Shown here: positions 1-5,882 of the stretch, one piece after another
How positions within the stretch are numbered: the stretch's first letter is position 1
How the letters are laid out: every line of letters begins with the position of its first letter
Source of the DNA: Oscillospiraceae bacterium
Lineage (GTDB): Bacteria; Bacillota; Clostridia; Oscillospirales; Oscillospiraceae
Length of the DNA: 13,954 bases
NCBI GenBank assembly: GCA_031264545.1
Contig: JAISDV010000087.1
Location: 1-13,954, forward strand
Direction of reading: 5' to 3'
Translations under genes and position numbers: made by a program
Notes under the pieces: model-generated
What the model saw: only the letters and a program-made list of their open reading frames with translations
What the model was told of the DNA's origin: nothing
Databases searched by the model: none

Positions 1-149
1 TGAGCGGCAGCCCGATCATCCAGAACGGGAAGCTGATCGGAGCGGTGACACACGTGATGATCCATGACCCGAGCAAGGGCTACGGCATATCCATCGAGCG
101 CATGCTGGAGGCGGCGGGAGATATCGCGCCGCGGCAGAAAGCGGCCTGA
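1..149 (+). CDS. spoIVB: SpoIVB serine peptidase, 3' end only (partial)
   Basis: This is the last 48 residues of stage IV sporulation protein B; the gene begins before the window. The first visible residues, SGSPIIQNGKLIGAVTHV, match the conserved C-terminal segment of the S55 peptidase family, where the nucleophilic serine lies in a MSGSP motif. The tail (residues about 20-36, DPSKGYGISIERM) also matches, followed by a short unconserved end. SpoIVB is made in the forespore and secreted into the intermembrane space, where it triggers pro-sigma-K processing by cleaving SpoIVFA. The next gene downstream is spo0A, the conserved spoIVB-spo0A order of Bacillus and Clostridia, which supports the call. 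The frame is open from base 3 to the stop at 147-149. Confidence 0.9.
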   Translation, partial: SGSPIIQNGKLIGAVTHVMIHDPSKGYGISIERMLEAAGDIAPRQKAA

Positions 150-159
150 AGAAAATCGG

Positions 160-200
160 TGCCGCACAACGCCTCTCCCGGCGTTTGCGGCATCTTTCAG
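160..200 (+). terminator. Probable terminator hairpin after spoIVB
   Basis: Eleven bases after the spoIVB stop is a hairpin with a 13-bp stem. Arms 160-173 and 180-192 are complementary apart from one bulged C at 167, and the loop is TCTCCC (174-179). The tract after it (TCTTTC) is only partly U-rich, so termination is plausible but not textbook. Confidence 0.55.
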
Positions 201-430
201 CTGTGTCCGGCGAAGGCATATAAATATTATGTAAACCCTCGGGAAACGCGCGTGCTTTATTATTCCCATTTCGGGACCGCGCTGAAATGCCGGTGCGAGA
301 TACATTTCTGTGATAAAAACGCTCGGACTCTGCGAAAAAGACGCTCAGCAAGGTATCAATTTTTTGCCCCGGTTTCTGGTTATATCTTACAAGAAGGATA
401 GGGCGTTAAGGAAAAGTATCCGCCGAAATT

Positions 431-485
431 CGTCGATTTTGGAAGGATGCCGTCAAAGTATCTGATTCGGTCGAGAATAGTCGAA
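431..485 (+). promoter_or_regulatory. Cluster of candidate Spo0A boxes upstream of spo0A
   Basis: The 0A-box consensus is TGTCGAA. Four same-strand near matches lie here: CGTCGAT (431-437), CGTCAAA (451-457), GGTCGAG (469-475) and AGTCGAA (479-485, 6 of 7). Their starts are spaced 20, 18 and 10 bases apart, close to whole turns of the helix. They lie just upstream of the likely spo0A promoter, and Spo0A autoregulation is established in Bacillus. Three of the four are only 5 or 6 of 7, so this is a candidate, not a demonstrated site. The rest of the 150-628 gap outside this cluster, the hairpin at 160-192 and the promoter elements shows nothing I can name. Confidence 0.35.
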
Positions 486-511
486 TTATGTAAACAAAAA
501 TCCCGGCCTTT

Positions 512-559
512 TTTACACTTTTTTGTTGCACTTTATAGTAAGATATGGTAAATTATACT
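512..559 (+). promoter_or_regulatory. Candidate sigma-A promoter(s) for spo0A
   Basis: Two overlapping sigma-A-like element pairs are visible. One is TTTACA (512-517) with a 16-base spacer to TATAGT (534-539). The other is TTGCAC (526-531) with a 17-base spacer to TAAATT (549-554). Either would give a leader of roughly 70-85 bases before the ATG at 629. I could not assign a sigma-H promoter with confidence. Confidence 0.45.
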
Positions 560-628
560 CATTTGGCGGTGTTTGTGCTTAAATAAAGAAATGGCCTGCC
601 GTATATGTATAATAACGGAGGAAATATT

Positions 629-1417
629 ATGGAAACCAAGTCAAGAGTACTGATCGCAGATTCCGGGGAGGATTTTCGCTTTTTGATGGCGGACACGATC
701 TCTTCGGAGGAGGACATGGCGGTAGTCGCTACCGCCGGAGACGGCATCGAAGCGCTGACGCTGATCGAGCAAAAGCACCCCAATGTGATCGTTATGGATC
801 TCGTTCTGACCAAGCTCGACGGCCTGGGCGTTCTCCAGAAGCTGTCGCAAAGCAGTCAGCGTCCCGCGGTGATCATCGTCTCCGGTTTTTTTAACGACCA
901 TGTGGTACAGAAGGCGGCCGAGCTTGGCGCCTACTACTTCATGCCGAAGCCCTGCGATGTGCCCGCCCTGCTCAGCCGCATAAGGCAGGTGAGCGCCGTA
1001 AGCCGCGCGGCTTCCGCTTCCTCCAGACAGCAGGGCGTGGACATGTACCGCCGGGAGGAGAATCTCGAGGCGGTGGTCACGGATGTCATACATGAGATCG
1101 GCGTTCCGGCACATATCAAGGGTTATCAGTATCTCAGAGAAGCCATTATATTGACAATAAACGATATGGACATCATCAATTCAGTGACCAAAATCCTTTA
1201 TCCCACAGTCGCAAAAAAATTCAGCACTACGCCTTCGCGCGTCGAAAGGGCGATAAGGCACGCGATAGAGGTCGCGTGGGACAGGGGCGATATTGAGACG
1301 CTCCAGAAATTTTTCGGTTACACGGTTTCCAACGTCAAAGGCAAGCCGACCAACAGCGAGTTCATCGCGATGATAGCCGACTGCCTGAGTCTCAGGCGGA
1401 AGGTTGCGGAGCGCTGA
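629..1417 (+). CDS. spo0A: Spo0A, sporulation master response regulator
   Basis: This is the phosphorelay response regulator that commits cells to sporulation. It has 262 residues against about 267 in Bacillus. The N-terminal receiver (about 5-122) has phospho-acceptor D57 (VIVMDLVL), the switch residue S85 and K107 (MPKP). A variable linker follows. The C-terminal Spo0A DNA-binding domain (about 150-256) is nearly canonical, with TPSRVERAIRHAIEVAW (201-217) as recognition region and KPTNSEFIAMIAD near the end. I chose the ATG at 629 because CGGAGG (616-621) sits seven bases upstream; an in-frame ATG at 605 lies before that site. Oddity: the acidic pocket reads A-D11-S12 where most receivers have two acidic residues. 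The gene ends at a strong bidirectional terminator. Identity is certain from the DNA-binding domain and gene order. Confidence 0.97.
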   Translation: METKSRVLIADSGEDFRFLMADTISSEEDMAVVATAGDGIEALTLIEQKHPNVIVMDLVLTKLDGLGVLQKLSQSSQRPAVIIVSGFFNDHVVQKAAELGAYYFMPKPCDVPALLSRIRQVSAVSRAASASSRQQGVDMYRREENLEAVVTDVIHEIGVPAHIKGYQYLREAIILTINDMDIINSVTKILYPTVAKKFSTTPSRVERAIRHAIEVAWDRGDIETLQKFFGYTVSNVKGKPTNSEFIAMIADCLSLRRKVAER

Positions 1418-1448
1418 GCGCGCGTTGAATACGGCCGCTTCCGGCCGC

Positions 1449-1488
1449 GCGAAAAGGTGCTGCAGCTTTTGCTGCAGCACCTTTTCGC
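1449..1488. terminator. Bidirectional terminator between spo0A and the anti-sigma gene
   Basis: A perfect inverted repeat with 18-bp arms (1449-1466 and 1471-1488) and a TTTT loop. AAAA lies near the base of the left arm and TTTT near the base of the right arm, so it can serve both strands. It lies between the spo0A stop (1417) and the stop of the convergent minus-strand gene (1502). Confidence 0.85.
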
Positions 1489-1501
1489 CAATACGCCAAT
1501 A

Positions 1502-2581
1502 TTATTTCATGTATTCCAGTATCAGTTGTCCCGGCACTTTGTAGACCATGCCGGTAAATGTGTCGTCTCCGTTGCGCACGATCACTGGGATATATCCGTC
1601 GCTGCCGTCGCTCGGCAAACTTGAACCCTGCCTGAAAATGCCGTTTTCATCAAACGGCGCAGCATCCATGGCTTCCTGGGTGATTGGAATATATGAATTT
1701 AATGGTTGATTGTCCAGAGAGTAGTATTCATACGCGTCGCCGTAGGTGAGCGCTTGCACGCTGTCCGGCACGACCGCGCATTTATCCAGCGGTATGCTCC
1801 GGAGAAGCTTCTCGTACGCCTCATAATCCTTCTGATTTTGCGCCTGCTGCTCTTTGCTCAAGGTACTGGAGACTATGCCTGTTCCCGGTAGGTCGATCGT
1901 GACGTCCCTTTCCGCCGTTTTTCCGTTGCTGAAGCTCGCCTTGGCGTGGACATTTATCTTTAAGAACGTGAAAAGAGAAGCGGGTTCCCAATTGCCGGCG
2001 TAGTTTGTACCCCAAAAAAGCAGATAATTATCGGCCGTTTCCCTGTCGAGGGTTATCGTACTGCCGACATCGTCAAAATCCCTGCCGAACACGACCAGCT
2101 GATGGTCCGGCCCCGCATACGAGGCGGAAACGCCGCTCATTGAGATATCGGACAGATTGCCGACATATTGCTTGGCAAAGAAGCCGTCGTCGGTGGAAAA
2201 TTCCACGCTCTCGATGTTCTCACCCTCGCATCGGAGCCCGATGCCAAGGTACAGGGTTTTCGTCTCCCCGTCGATATGTCCTCCCCAATATTCGGGCCGG
2301 TTGTTCGCGATGTCCACCTCGCGAAGCTGGACCGAACCGTCCTCCTGCACCGCCATCGCGTAGGCTTTTATGACAAATATGTTGTCGGCCTGCGGCGTTA
2401 AAAGCATACTGCCCAACACCATCAGGCATAGTACAGCCGCCGCTGCCGCAAATGATCCCGCCGCTTTGAAGACGGGGCGTTTCTTATGCTGTTTTTGCAT
2501 GGCTTGATCAAAAACACGATTTTTTACCTCGTCGTTCGGCTGGACAGTATTAAAAGCATTGACGATTTTATCATTCTTCAT
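1502..2581 (-). CDS. Single-pass membrane protein, probable anti-sigma factor of the adjacent ECF sigma
   Basis: This 359-residue protein has a short polar cytoplasmic N-terminus (1-39), one hydrophobic segment (about 40-62, with an alanine run then LCLMVLGSMLL), and a large extracytoplasmic region with no family I recognise. That topology is the usual one for membrane anti-sigma factors that hold an ECF sigma until a cell-envelope signal arrives. The main support is context. Its ATG lies inside the 3' end of the sigma gene, overlapping by 11 bases, so the two are translationally coupled and probably made in fixed ratio. The cytoplasmic part lacks an obvious zinc-binding HxxxCxxC motif, so it is not a ZAS-type anti-sigma. 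The outer domain may resemble RsiV-like or DUF4179-like proteins, but I cannot confirm this. It ends at the bidirectional terminator shared with spo0A. Confidence 0.7.
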   Translation of the reverse strand: MKNDKIVNAFNTVQPNDEVKNRVFDQAMQKQHKKRPVFKAAGSFAAAAAVLCLMVLGSMLLTPQADNIFVIKAYAMAVQEDGSVQLREVDIANNRPEYWGGHIDGETKTLYLGIGLRCEGENIESVEFSTDDGFFAKQYVGNLSDISMSGVSASYAGPDHQLVVFGRDFDDVGSTITLDRETADNYLLFWGTNYAGNWEPASLFTFLKINVHAKASFSNGKTAERDVTIDLPGTGIVSSTLSKEQQAQNQKDYEAYEKLLRSIPLDKCAVVPDSVQALTYGDAYEYYSLDNQPLNSYIPITQEAMDAAPFDENGIFRQGSSLPSDGSDGYIPVIVRNGDDTFTGMVYKVPGQLILEYMK

Positions 2582-3074
2582 TGCCTAACACGCCTCTCAA
2601 TAGAATTCTTGCTTCGCGCAAGTGGTTGCGAATGGTAGAGTGCGGTTTCTTTAATATCCCCGCGATTTCTTCTGAGGTGTAACCCACGTAATAATAGAGA
2701 TAAATCACATCTTTATAGCGCGTGGGCAGTTCCATGACGGCCCTTAGCGTTTCGTCAATATGGATCGGATCATCATTTTGCAAATTTTCACAAGCGTCTA
2801 TATCTGCGCGGCTGCGCCACCAATGGTTAAGGTGATCCTTACAGGTGTTTATCGTAGTGCGTATAAGCCATGCTTTTTCATGTTCGGCATTCTGAAATGT
2901 GATGCCTTTTTGCATGATCTTTACAAATACATCTGCGGTTAGGTCCTCTGTATCAGATGGGTTTTTCAGATATGAGAAGCCGATTCGATATACCATGTCG
3001 AAATGCCGCCTGTATATTTCCTCAATGTTCTTTAATGGCGCTCCCTTGCCGCGCGCTGGCAAAGGCTCTATCAT
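2571..3074 (-). CDS. ECF-type RNA polymerase sigma factor
   Basis: A 167-residue alternative sigma factor with only regions 2 and 4, as in the ECF group. Region 2 spans about 16-88: YRRHFDMVYRIGFSYLKNPS, DTEDLTADVFVKIM, then the promoter-melting stretch ending KAWLIRTTINTCKDHLNHWW. Region 4 spans about 107-160: ELPTRYKDVIYLYYYVGYTSEEIA, then the helix-turn-helix KKPHSTIRNHLREARILL. The start at 3074 is supported by an AGGGGG Shine-Dalgarno ending seven bases upstream. It overlaps the downstream membrane protein gene by 11 bases, the common sigma/anti-sigma arrangement. An ECF-like promoter sits upstream (3119-3142), suggesting autoregulation. The gene reads more AT-rich than its neighbours. 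The regulon and inducing signal are not visible. Confidence 0.9.
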   Translation of the reverse strand: MIEPLPARGKGAPLKNIEEIYRRHFDMVYRIGFSYLKNPSDTEDLTADVFVKIMQKGITFQNAEHEKAWLIRTTINTCKDHLNHWWRSRADIDACENLQNDDPIHIDETLRAVMELPTRYKDVIYLYYYVGYTSEEIAGILKKPHSTIRNHLREARILLRGVLGNEE

Positions 3075-3118
3075 CTCGCAACCCCCTTTGTTAGTAATAC
3101 GATTTAGAGGCTTAAAAT

Positions 3119-3142
3119 GTCGGGGATTTTAAAAAAGTTTCA
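3119..3142 (-). promoter_or_regulatory. Candidate autoregulated ECF promoter of the sigma/anti-sigma pair
   Basis: On the minus strand, TGAAAC (3142-3137) is followed by a T-run and, after 14 bases, CGAC (3122-3119). TGAAAC-T-rich-CGT/CGA is the pattern of SigW/SigX-type ECF promoters, although the spacer is one or two bases shorter than usual. Initiation would fall near 3112, leaving a leader of about 37 bases before the ATG at 3074. Confidence 0.4.
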
Positions 3143-3233
3143 TAGTCTGTGAGGATTGTAATATGCCCGGTAAAATTTTATCATATCACATCAACCGCTA
3201 TAAAAGTTGCGAGAGCGTGCGGAACATAAGCAA

Positions 3234-3255
3234 AGACCGCCCGGAAAGACGGTCT
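3234..3255. other. Short hairpin in the sigma/hexokinase divergent gap
   Basis: AGACCG (3234-3239) pairs with CGGTCT (3250-3255) around a 10-base loop. No U-tract follows on either strand, so it is not a convincing terminator. It may be an operator half-site pair or chance. Confidence 0.25.
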
Positions 3256-3263
3256 GTGTGAGT

Positions 3264-3291
3264 CCGCCCTTCAAACCGCCCTTCAAGCCGC
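3264..3291. repeat. 12-bp tandem repeat, 2.3 copies
   Basis: CCGCCCTTCAAA (3264-3275) is repeated as CCGCCCTTCAAG (3276-3287) and followed by CCGC (3288-3291). It lies in the 345-base non-coding gap between the divergent sigma factor and hexokinase genes. Besides this repeat the gap holds the candidate ECF promoter, a small hairpin and the candidate hexokinase -10; I see no gene in it. Confidence 0.6.
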
Positions 3292-3354
3292 AAATAAGTA
3301 TGGAACATCCGGAAAAAGTATGATAAAATACATTTATAAAAGATCTTTATAGAT

Positions 3355-3360
3355 TATACT
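3355..3360 (+). promoter_or_regulatory. Candidate -10 element for the hexokinase gene
   Basis: TATACT lies 59 bases before the ATG at 3420, in an AT-rich stretch. No good -35 hexamer stands 16-18 bases upstream, so the assignment is weak. An imperfect palindrome centred on GATC, with TATAAA and TTTATA arms (about 3335-3351), overlaps the expected -35 region and could be an operator. Confidence 0.3.
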
Positions 3361-3419
3361 TAAAGGATACACGCGACAAACGGGCGGATTGGCGGGCTGA
3401 AAGGTGTGGGAGAAGCATA

Positions 3420-4691
3420 ATGGAGCGTATAGCTGCCAAGACAGATGATTTTATGAGACGCATCGGCATGCACCCGGAGCAGACGGATATCGGGGAAACG
3501 ACGCGCCGCTGTGTTTCGGAAATGGAAAGGGGCCTGCGCGGAGAGAACTCGTCACTGACGATGATCCCGACCTACATATCCGCCCGTGGCACCCCGCCTG
3601 ACGACGTCCCGGTTATCACCGTCGATGCCGGCGGCACGAACCTTCGGCTCGCGCTCGTCACCTTCAGGCAGGGCAGACCGGAAATTTCCCATCTGGAGGT
3701 GTGCCCGATCCCCGGGAGCCTGCATGAGGTGACGGCGGATGAATTCTTTGGCGAGCTTGCCGATAAGCTCCTGCCCCTGACGGCCTTCGGCGACAGGATC
3801 GGCTTCTGCTTCTCCTATCCCGCGGAGATATTTCCCGATCGGGACGGCAGGATACTGCGGTTTTCCAAGGGTGTGAACGTCAAGGATTCGGCGGGGCTCG
3901 TTATCGGGAAAACACTCAAAGCGCGGCTTGCTGAACGCGGGGTGACGAAGGCGCTGGGCTTTACGCTCCTCAACGACACGGCAGCCGGGATGATGGGCGG
4001 CGCGGCGGAATTTTCCGTTTCAGGATTTGACGGCATCTGCGGGCTGATACTCGGAACCGGCTTCAATACCTGCTACCCTGAAAAGGGCACGGAGATAACG
4101 AAGCTGAAAAATGCCGAGGATATGATCATCAACTGCGAAACGGGAAATTTTTCCTGTCTTTTCCGCGGCCGGGCGGATGAAATGACCGATTTATCTTCGG
4201 AAAACCCCGGCATCGGTCTTTGCGAAAAAATGATTTCAGGCGCCTACCTTGGCAAGGTCATCACCAATACGGCGCGGTTGGCGGCGGAGGAAGGCCTGCT
4301 TTCCGCCGGTTTTGCCGAGGCGCGGCCCTTTGCGCTGCCCGAGCTGGACGACTTCCTCCGTTCGGTGTGCAACAGAGTATCGGGCTTGTGCAGAGGCGGC
4401 GACGAGACAGTCATGAGGCGGATCATCGACCTCAGCTTTGCGCGCGCGGCAAAGCTCATCTGCGTCAATATCGCGGCGCTCTGTCTCAAGTGCGACGGCG
4501 GAAAGCGCGCGGAGCGGCCGTTCTGCGTCGTTGCGGAGGGCTCGACCTTCTACAAATCTCTTTTGCTCCGGGATAAGCTCGAGGTCTGCGTTAAAGAATA
4601 CATCGCGGGGCGCCTTTCCCGCCACATCGTTTTCAGAGGGGCGGATAAGCTGACCCTGACGGGCGCGGCGCTCTCCGCGCTCATCAATTGA
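3420..4691 (+). CDS. Hexokinase, eukaryotic-type (actin-like ATPase fold)
   Basis: This 423-residue enzyme should phosphorylate glucose or a related hexose with ATP in the cytoplasm. The motifs are those of the eukaryotic hexokinase family, not bacterial glucokinase or ROK kinases: phosphate-1 loop VDAGGTNLRLALV (68-80), sugar-binding FCFSYPAE (129-136), FSKGVNV (148-154, equivalent to the WTKGF motif), LLNDTAAG with catalytic D186, phosphate-2 GLILGTGFNTCY (208-219), INCETGNF (237-244), CEKMISGAYLG (268-278), and the adenosine-site VAEGSTFYK near the end. The ATG at 3420 has GGGAG seven bases upstream. The gene is divergent from the sigma factor and followed after 96 bases by prfA, which has its own promoter, so it is probably monocistronic. 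Bacterial members of this family occur in some Firmicutes and Bacteroidetes. The sugar actually used cannot be told from sequence. Confidence 0.88.
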   Translation: MERIAAKTDDFMRRIGMHPEQTDIGETTRRCVSEMERGLRGENSSLTMIPTYISARGTPPDDVPVITVDAGGTNLRLALVTFRQGRPEISHLEVCPIPGSLHEVTADEFFGELADKLLPLTAFGDRIGFCFSYPAEIFPDRDGRILRFSKGVNVKDSAGLVIGKTLKARLAERGVTKALGFTLLNDTAAGMMGGAAEFSVSGFDGICGLILGTGFNTCYPEKGTEITKLKNAEDMIINCETGNFSCLFRGRADEMTDLSSENPGIGLCEKMISGAYLGKVITNTARLAAEEGLLSAGFAEARPFALPELDDFLRSVCNRVSGLCRGGDETVMRRIIDLSFARAAKLICVNIAALCLKCDGGKRAERPFCVVAEGSTFYKSLLLRDKLEVCVKEYIAGRLSRHIVFRGADKLTLTGAALSALIN

Positions 4692-4696
4692 GGCTG

Positions 4697-4725
4697 TTTA
4701 CAATTTTTCGCATTTGTGGTAAAGT
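4697..4725 (+). promoter_or_regulatory. Sigma-A promoter for the prfA operon
   Basis: TTTACA (4697-4702), a 17-base spacer, and TAAAGT (4720-4725), starting just after the hexokinase stop. This gives a leader of about 55 bases before the prfA ATG at 4788. Confidence 0.6.
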
Positions 4726-4787
4726 ATTTTTCCAGCCGGGTGAATTGTCCAGTCGGATACGACGGATGCTGTAAGGATGAAGTTTGT

Positions 4788-5864
4788 ATGCTTGAGAAGC
4801 TGAAGGAACTCGATGAAAAATACGCCGAAATCGAAAGACGGATGACGCTGCCCGAATACTATTCGGAGCCCGCGGCCTATACGAAGCTGGCCAGGGAGCA
4901 AAAGGAGCTGACCCCGGTCGTCGGGACCTACCGCCGCTACCGCGGCTTTGAAAACACGGCCGCCGAGGACAGAAAGCTGCTTGGCGCGGGCGTGGACGAC
5001 CCCGAGCTCAGAGAGCTGCTGCGCGAAGAGCTCGAGGACGCGCGGCGGCAGATGGAAGCGATCGCCGAGGAGCTGAAAGCGCTGCTTTTGCCGAAGGACC
5101 CCGACGACCGACGGAATGTCATCGTTGAAATCCGCGGCGGGGCCGGAGGCGACGAGGCGGCACTTTTTGCTTTCAGCCTTTTTCGCATGTATTCCATGTA
5201 CGCCGAGTCGAGGCGCTGGAAAACCGAGATCGCCTATATCAACGAAACGGAGATCGGCGGCGTCAAGGAGGTCAGCTTCATTATCGAGGGTGAGGGCGCT
5301 TATTCCCGCCTGAAGTTTGAGAGCGGCGTCCATCGTGTGCAGCGCGTTCCGGATACCGAAGCCTCCGGCCGCATCCATACGAGCACCGTAACTGTCGCCG
5401 TACTGCCGGAAATGGACGAGGTGGATTTTGAGATAAGTCCTGCTGACCTCCAGGTCGACACTTTCCGCTCGAGCGGGGCGGGCGGCCAGCATGTCAACAA
5501 AACCGAGAGCGCCATCCGTATCACGCACCTGCCTACGGGCACGGTCGTCGAGTGCCAGGATGAGCGGAGCCAGCATAAAAACCGCGAGCGCGCAATGAAG
5601 ATCCTGACCTCCCGCCTTTACGAGGCCGAGCAGGAAAAGCAGAACGCCGCACTGGCGGCCGAGCGGAAAAGCCAGGTCGGAACAGGCGACCGGTCGGAGC
5701 GCATCCGCACCTATAATTTTCCGCAGGGGCGCGTGACCGACCACCGGATCGGGCTGACGCTTTATAAAATCGAGCAGATCATGAACGGGGAGCTCGATGA
5801 AATTATCGACGCCCTCGTAACTGCCGGCCAGGCCGAAAGAATGAAGGCCGCCGGCGGCGAATAA
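4788..5864 (+). CDS. prfA: Peptide chain release factor 1 (RF1)
   Basis: RF1 recognises UAA and UAG in the ribosomal A site and triggers hydrolysis of the finished peptide. The product has 358 residues, the normal size. Domain 1 (about 1-100) is a charged helical hairpin. The conserved RGGAGGDEA (116-124) precedes the anticodon-like domain. The stop-recognition tripeptide PDT (188-190, the PxT form typical of RF1) sits in RVPDTEASGRIHTST. The catalytic loop SSGAGGQHVNKTES carries GGQ at 232-234. I chose the ATG at 4788 because AAGGAT lies nine bases upstream and the protein then starts like other RF1s (MLEKLKELDEKY); the frame is open further upstream to 4716. It heads a probable operon, with 18 bases to the next gene. 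The usual partner methyltransferase prmC is not next to it here. Confidence 0.96.
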   Translation: MLEKLKELDEKYAEIERRMTLPEYYSEPAAYTKLAREQKELTPVVGTYRRYRGFENTAAEDRKLLGAGVDDPELRELLREELEDARRQMEAIAEELKALLLPKDPDDRRNVIVEIRGGAGGDEAALFAFSLFRMYSMYAESRRWKTEIAYINETEIGGVKEVSFIIEGEGAYSRLKFESGVHRVQRVPDTEASGRIHTSTVTVAVLPEMDEVDFEISPADLQVDTFRSSGAGGQHVNKTESAIRITHLPTGTVVECQDERSQHKNRERAMKILTSRLYEAEQEKQNAALAAERKSQVGTGDRSERIRTYNFPQGRVTDHRIGLTLYKIEQIMNGELDEIIDALVTAGQAERMKAAGGE

Positions 5865-5882
5865 GGTATCGGAGACGCGCGG

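Noticed and set aside
605..628. Earlier ATG (605) as the spo0A start
   Set aside because: The Shine-Dalgarno CGGAGG at 616-621 lies after it and correctly spaced before the ATG at 629; the 8-residue extension does not resemble Spo0A.
150..628. Possible small genes in the spoIVB-spo0A gap (frames of 80 and 111 residues)
   Set aside because: Neither has a plausible ribosome binding site or recognisable protein. The plus-strand frame crosses the hairpin after spoIVB and the minus-strand frame overlaps spoIVB coding sequence.
2005..2401. Open frames of 68-122 residues on the plus strand across the anti-sigma gene
   Set aside because: They lie inside the coding region of the minus-strand membrane protein, have no ribosome binding site or domain, and are composed of Arg/Pro/Ser-rich shadow sequence.
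4716..4787. Earlier in-frame ATG for prfA (4716)
   Set aside because: It overlaps the -10 element of the likely prfA promoter, has no ribosome binding site, and adds 24 residues not found in RF1.
4698..5744. 348-residue open frame on the minus strand opposite prfA
   Set aside because: It lies fully over the unmistakable RF1 gene, shows no domain, and is rich in Arg/Leu/Ala as expected for an antisense shadow.
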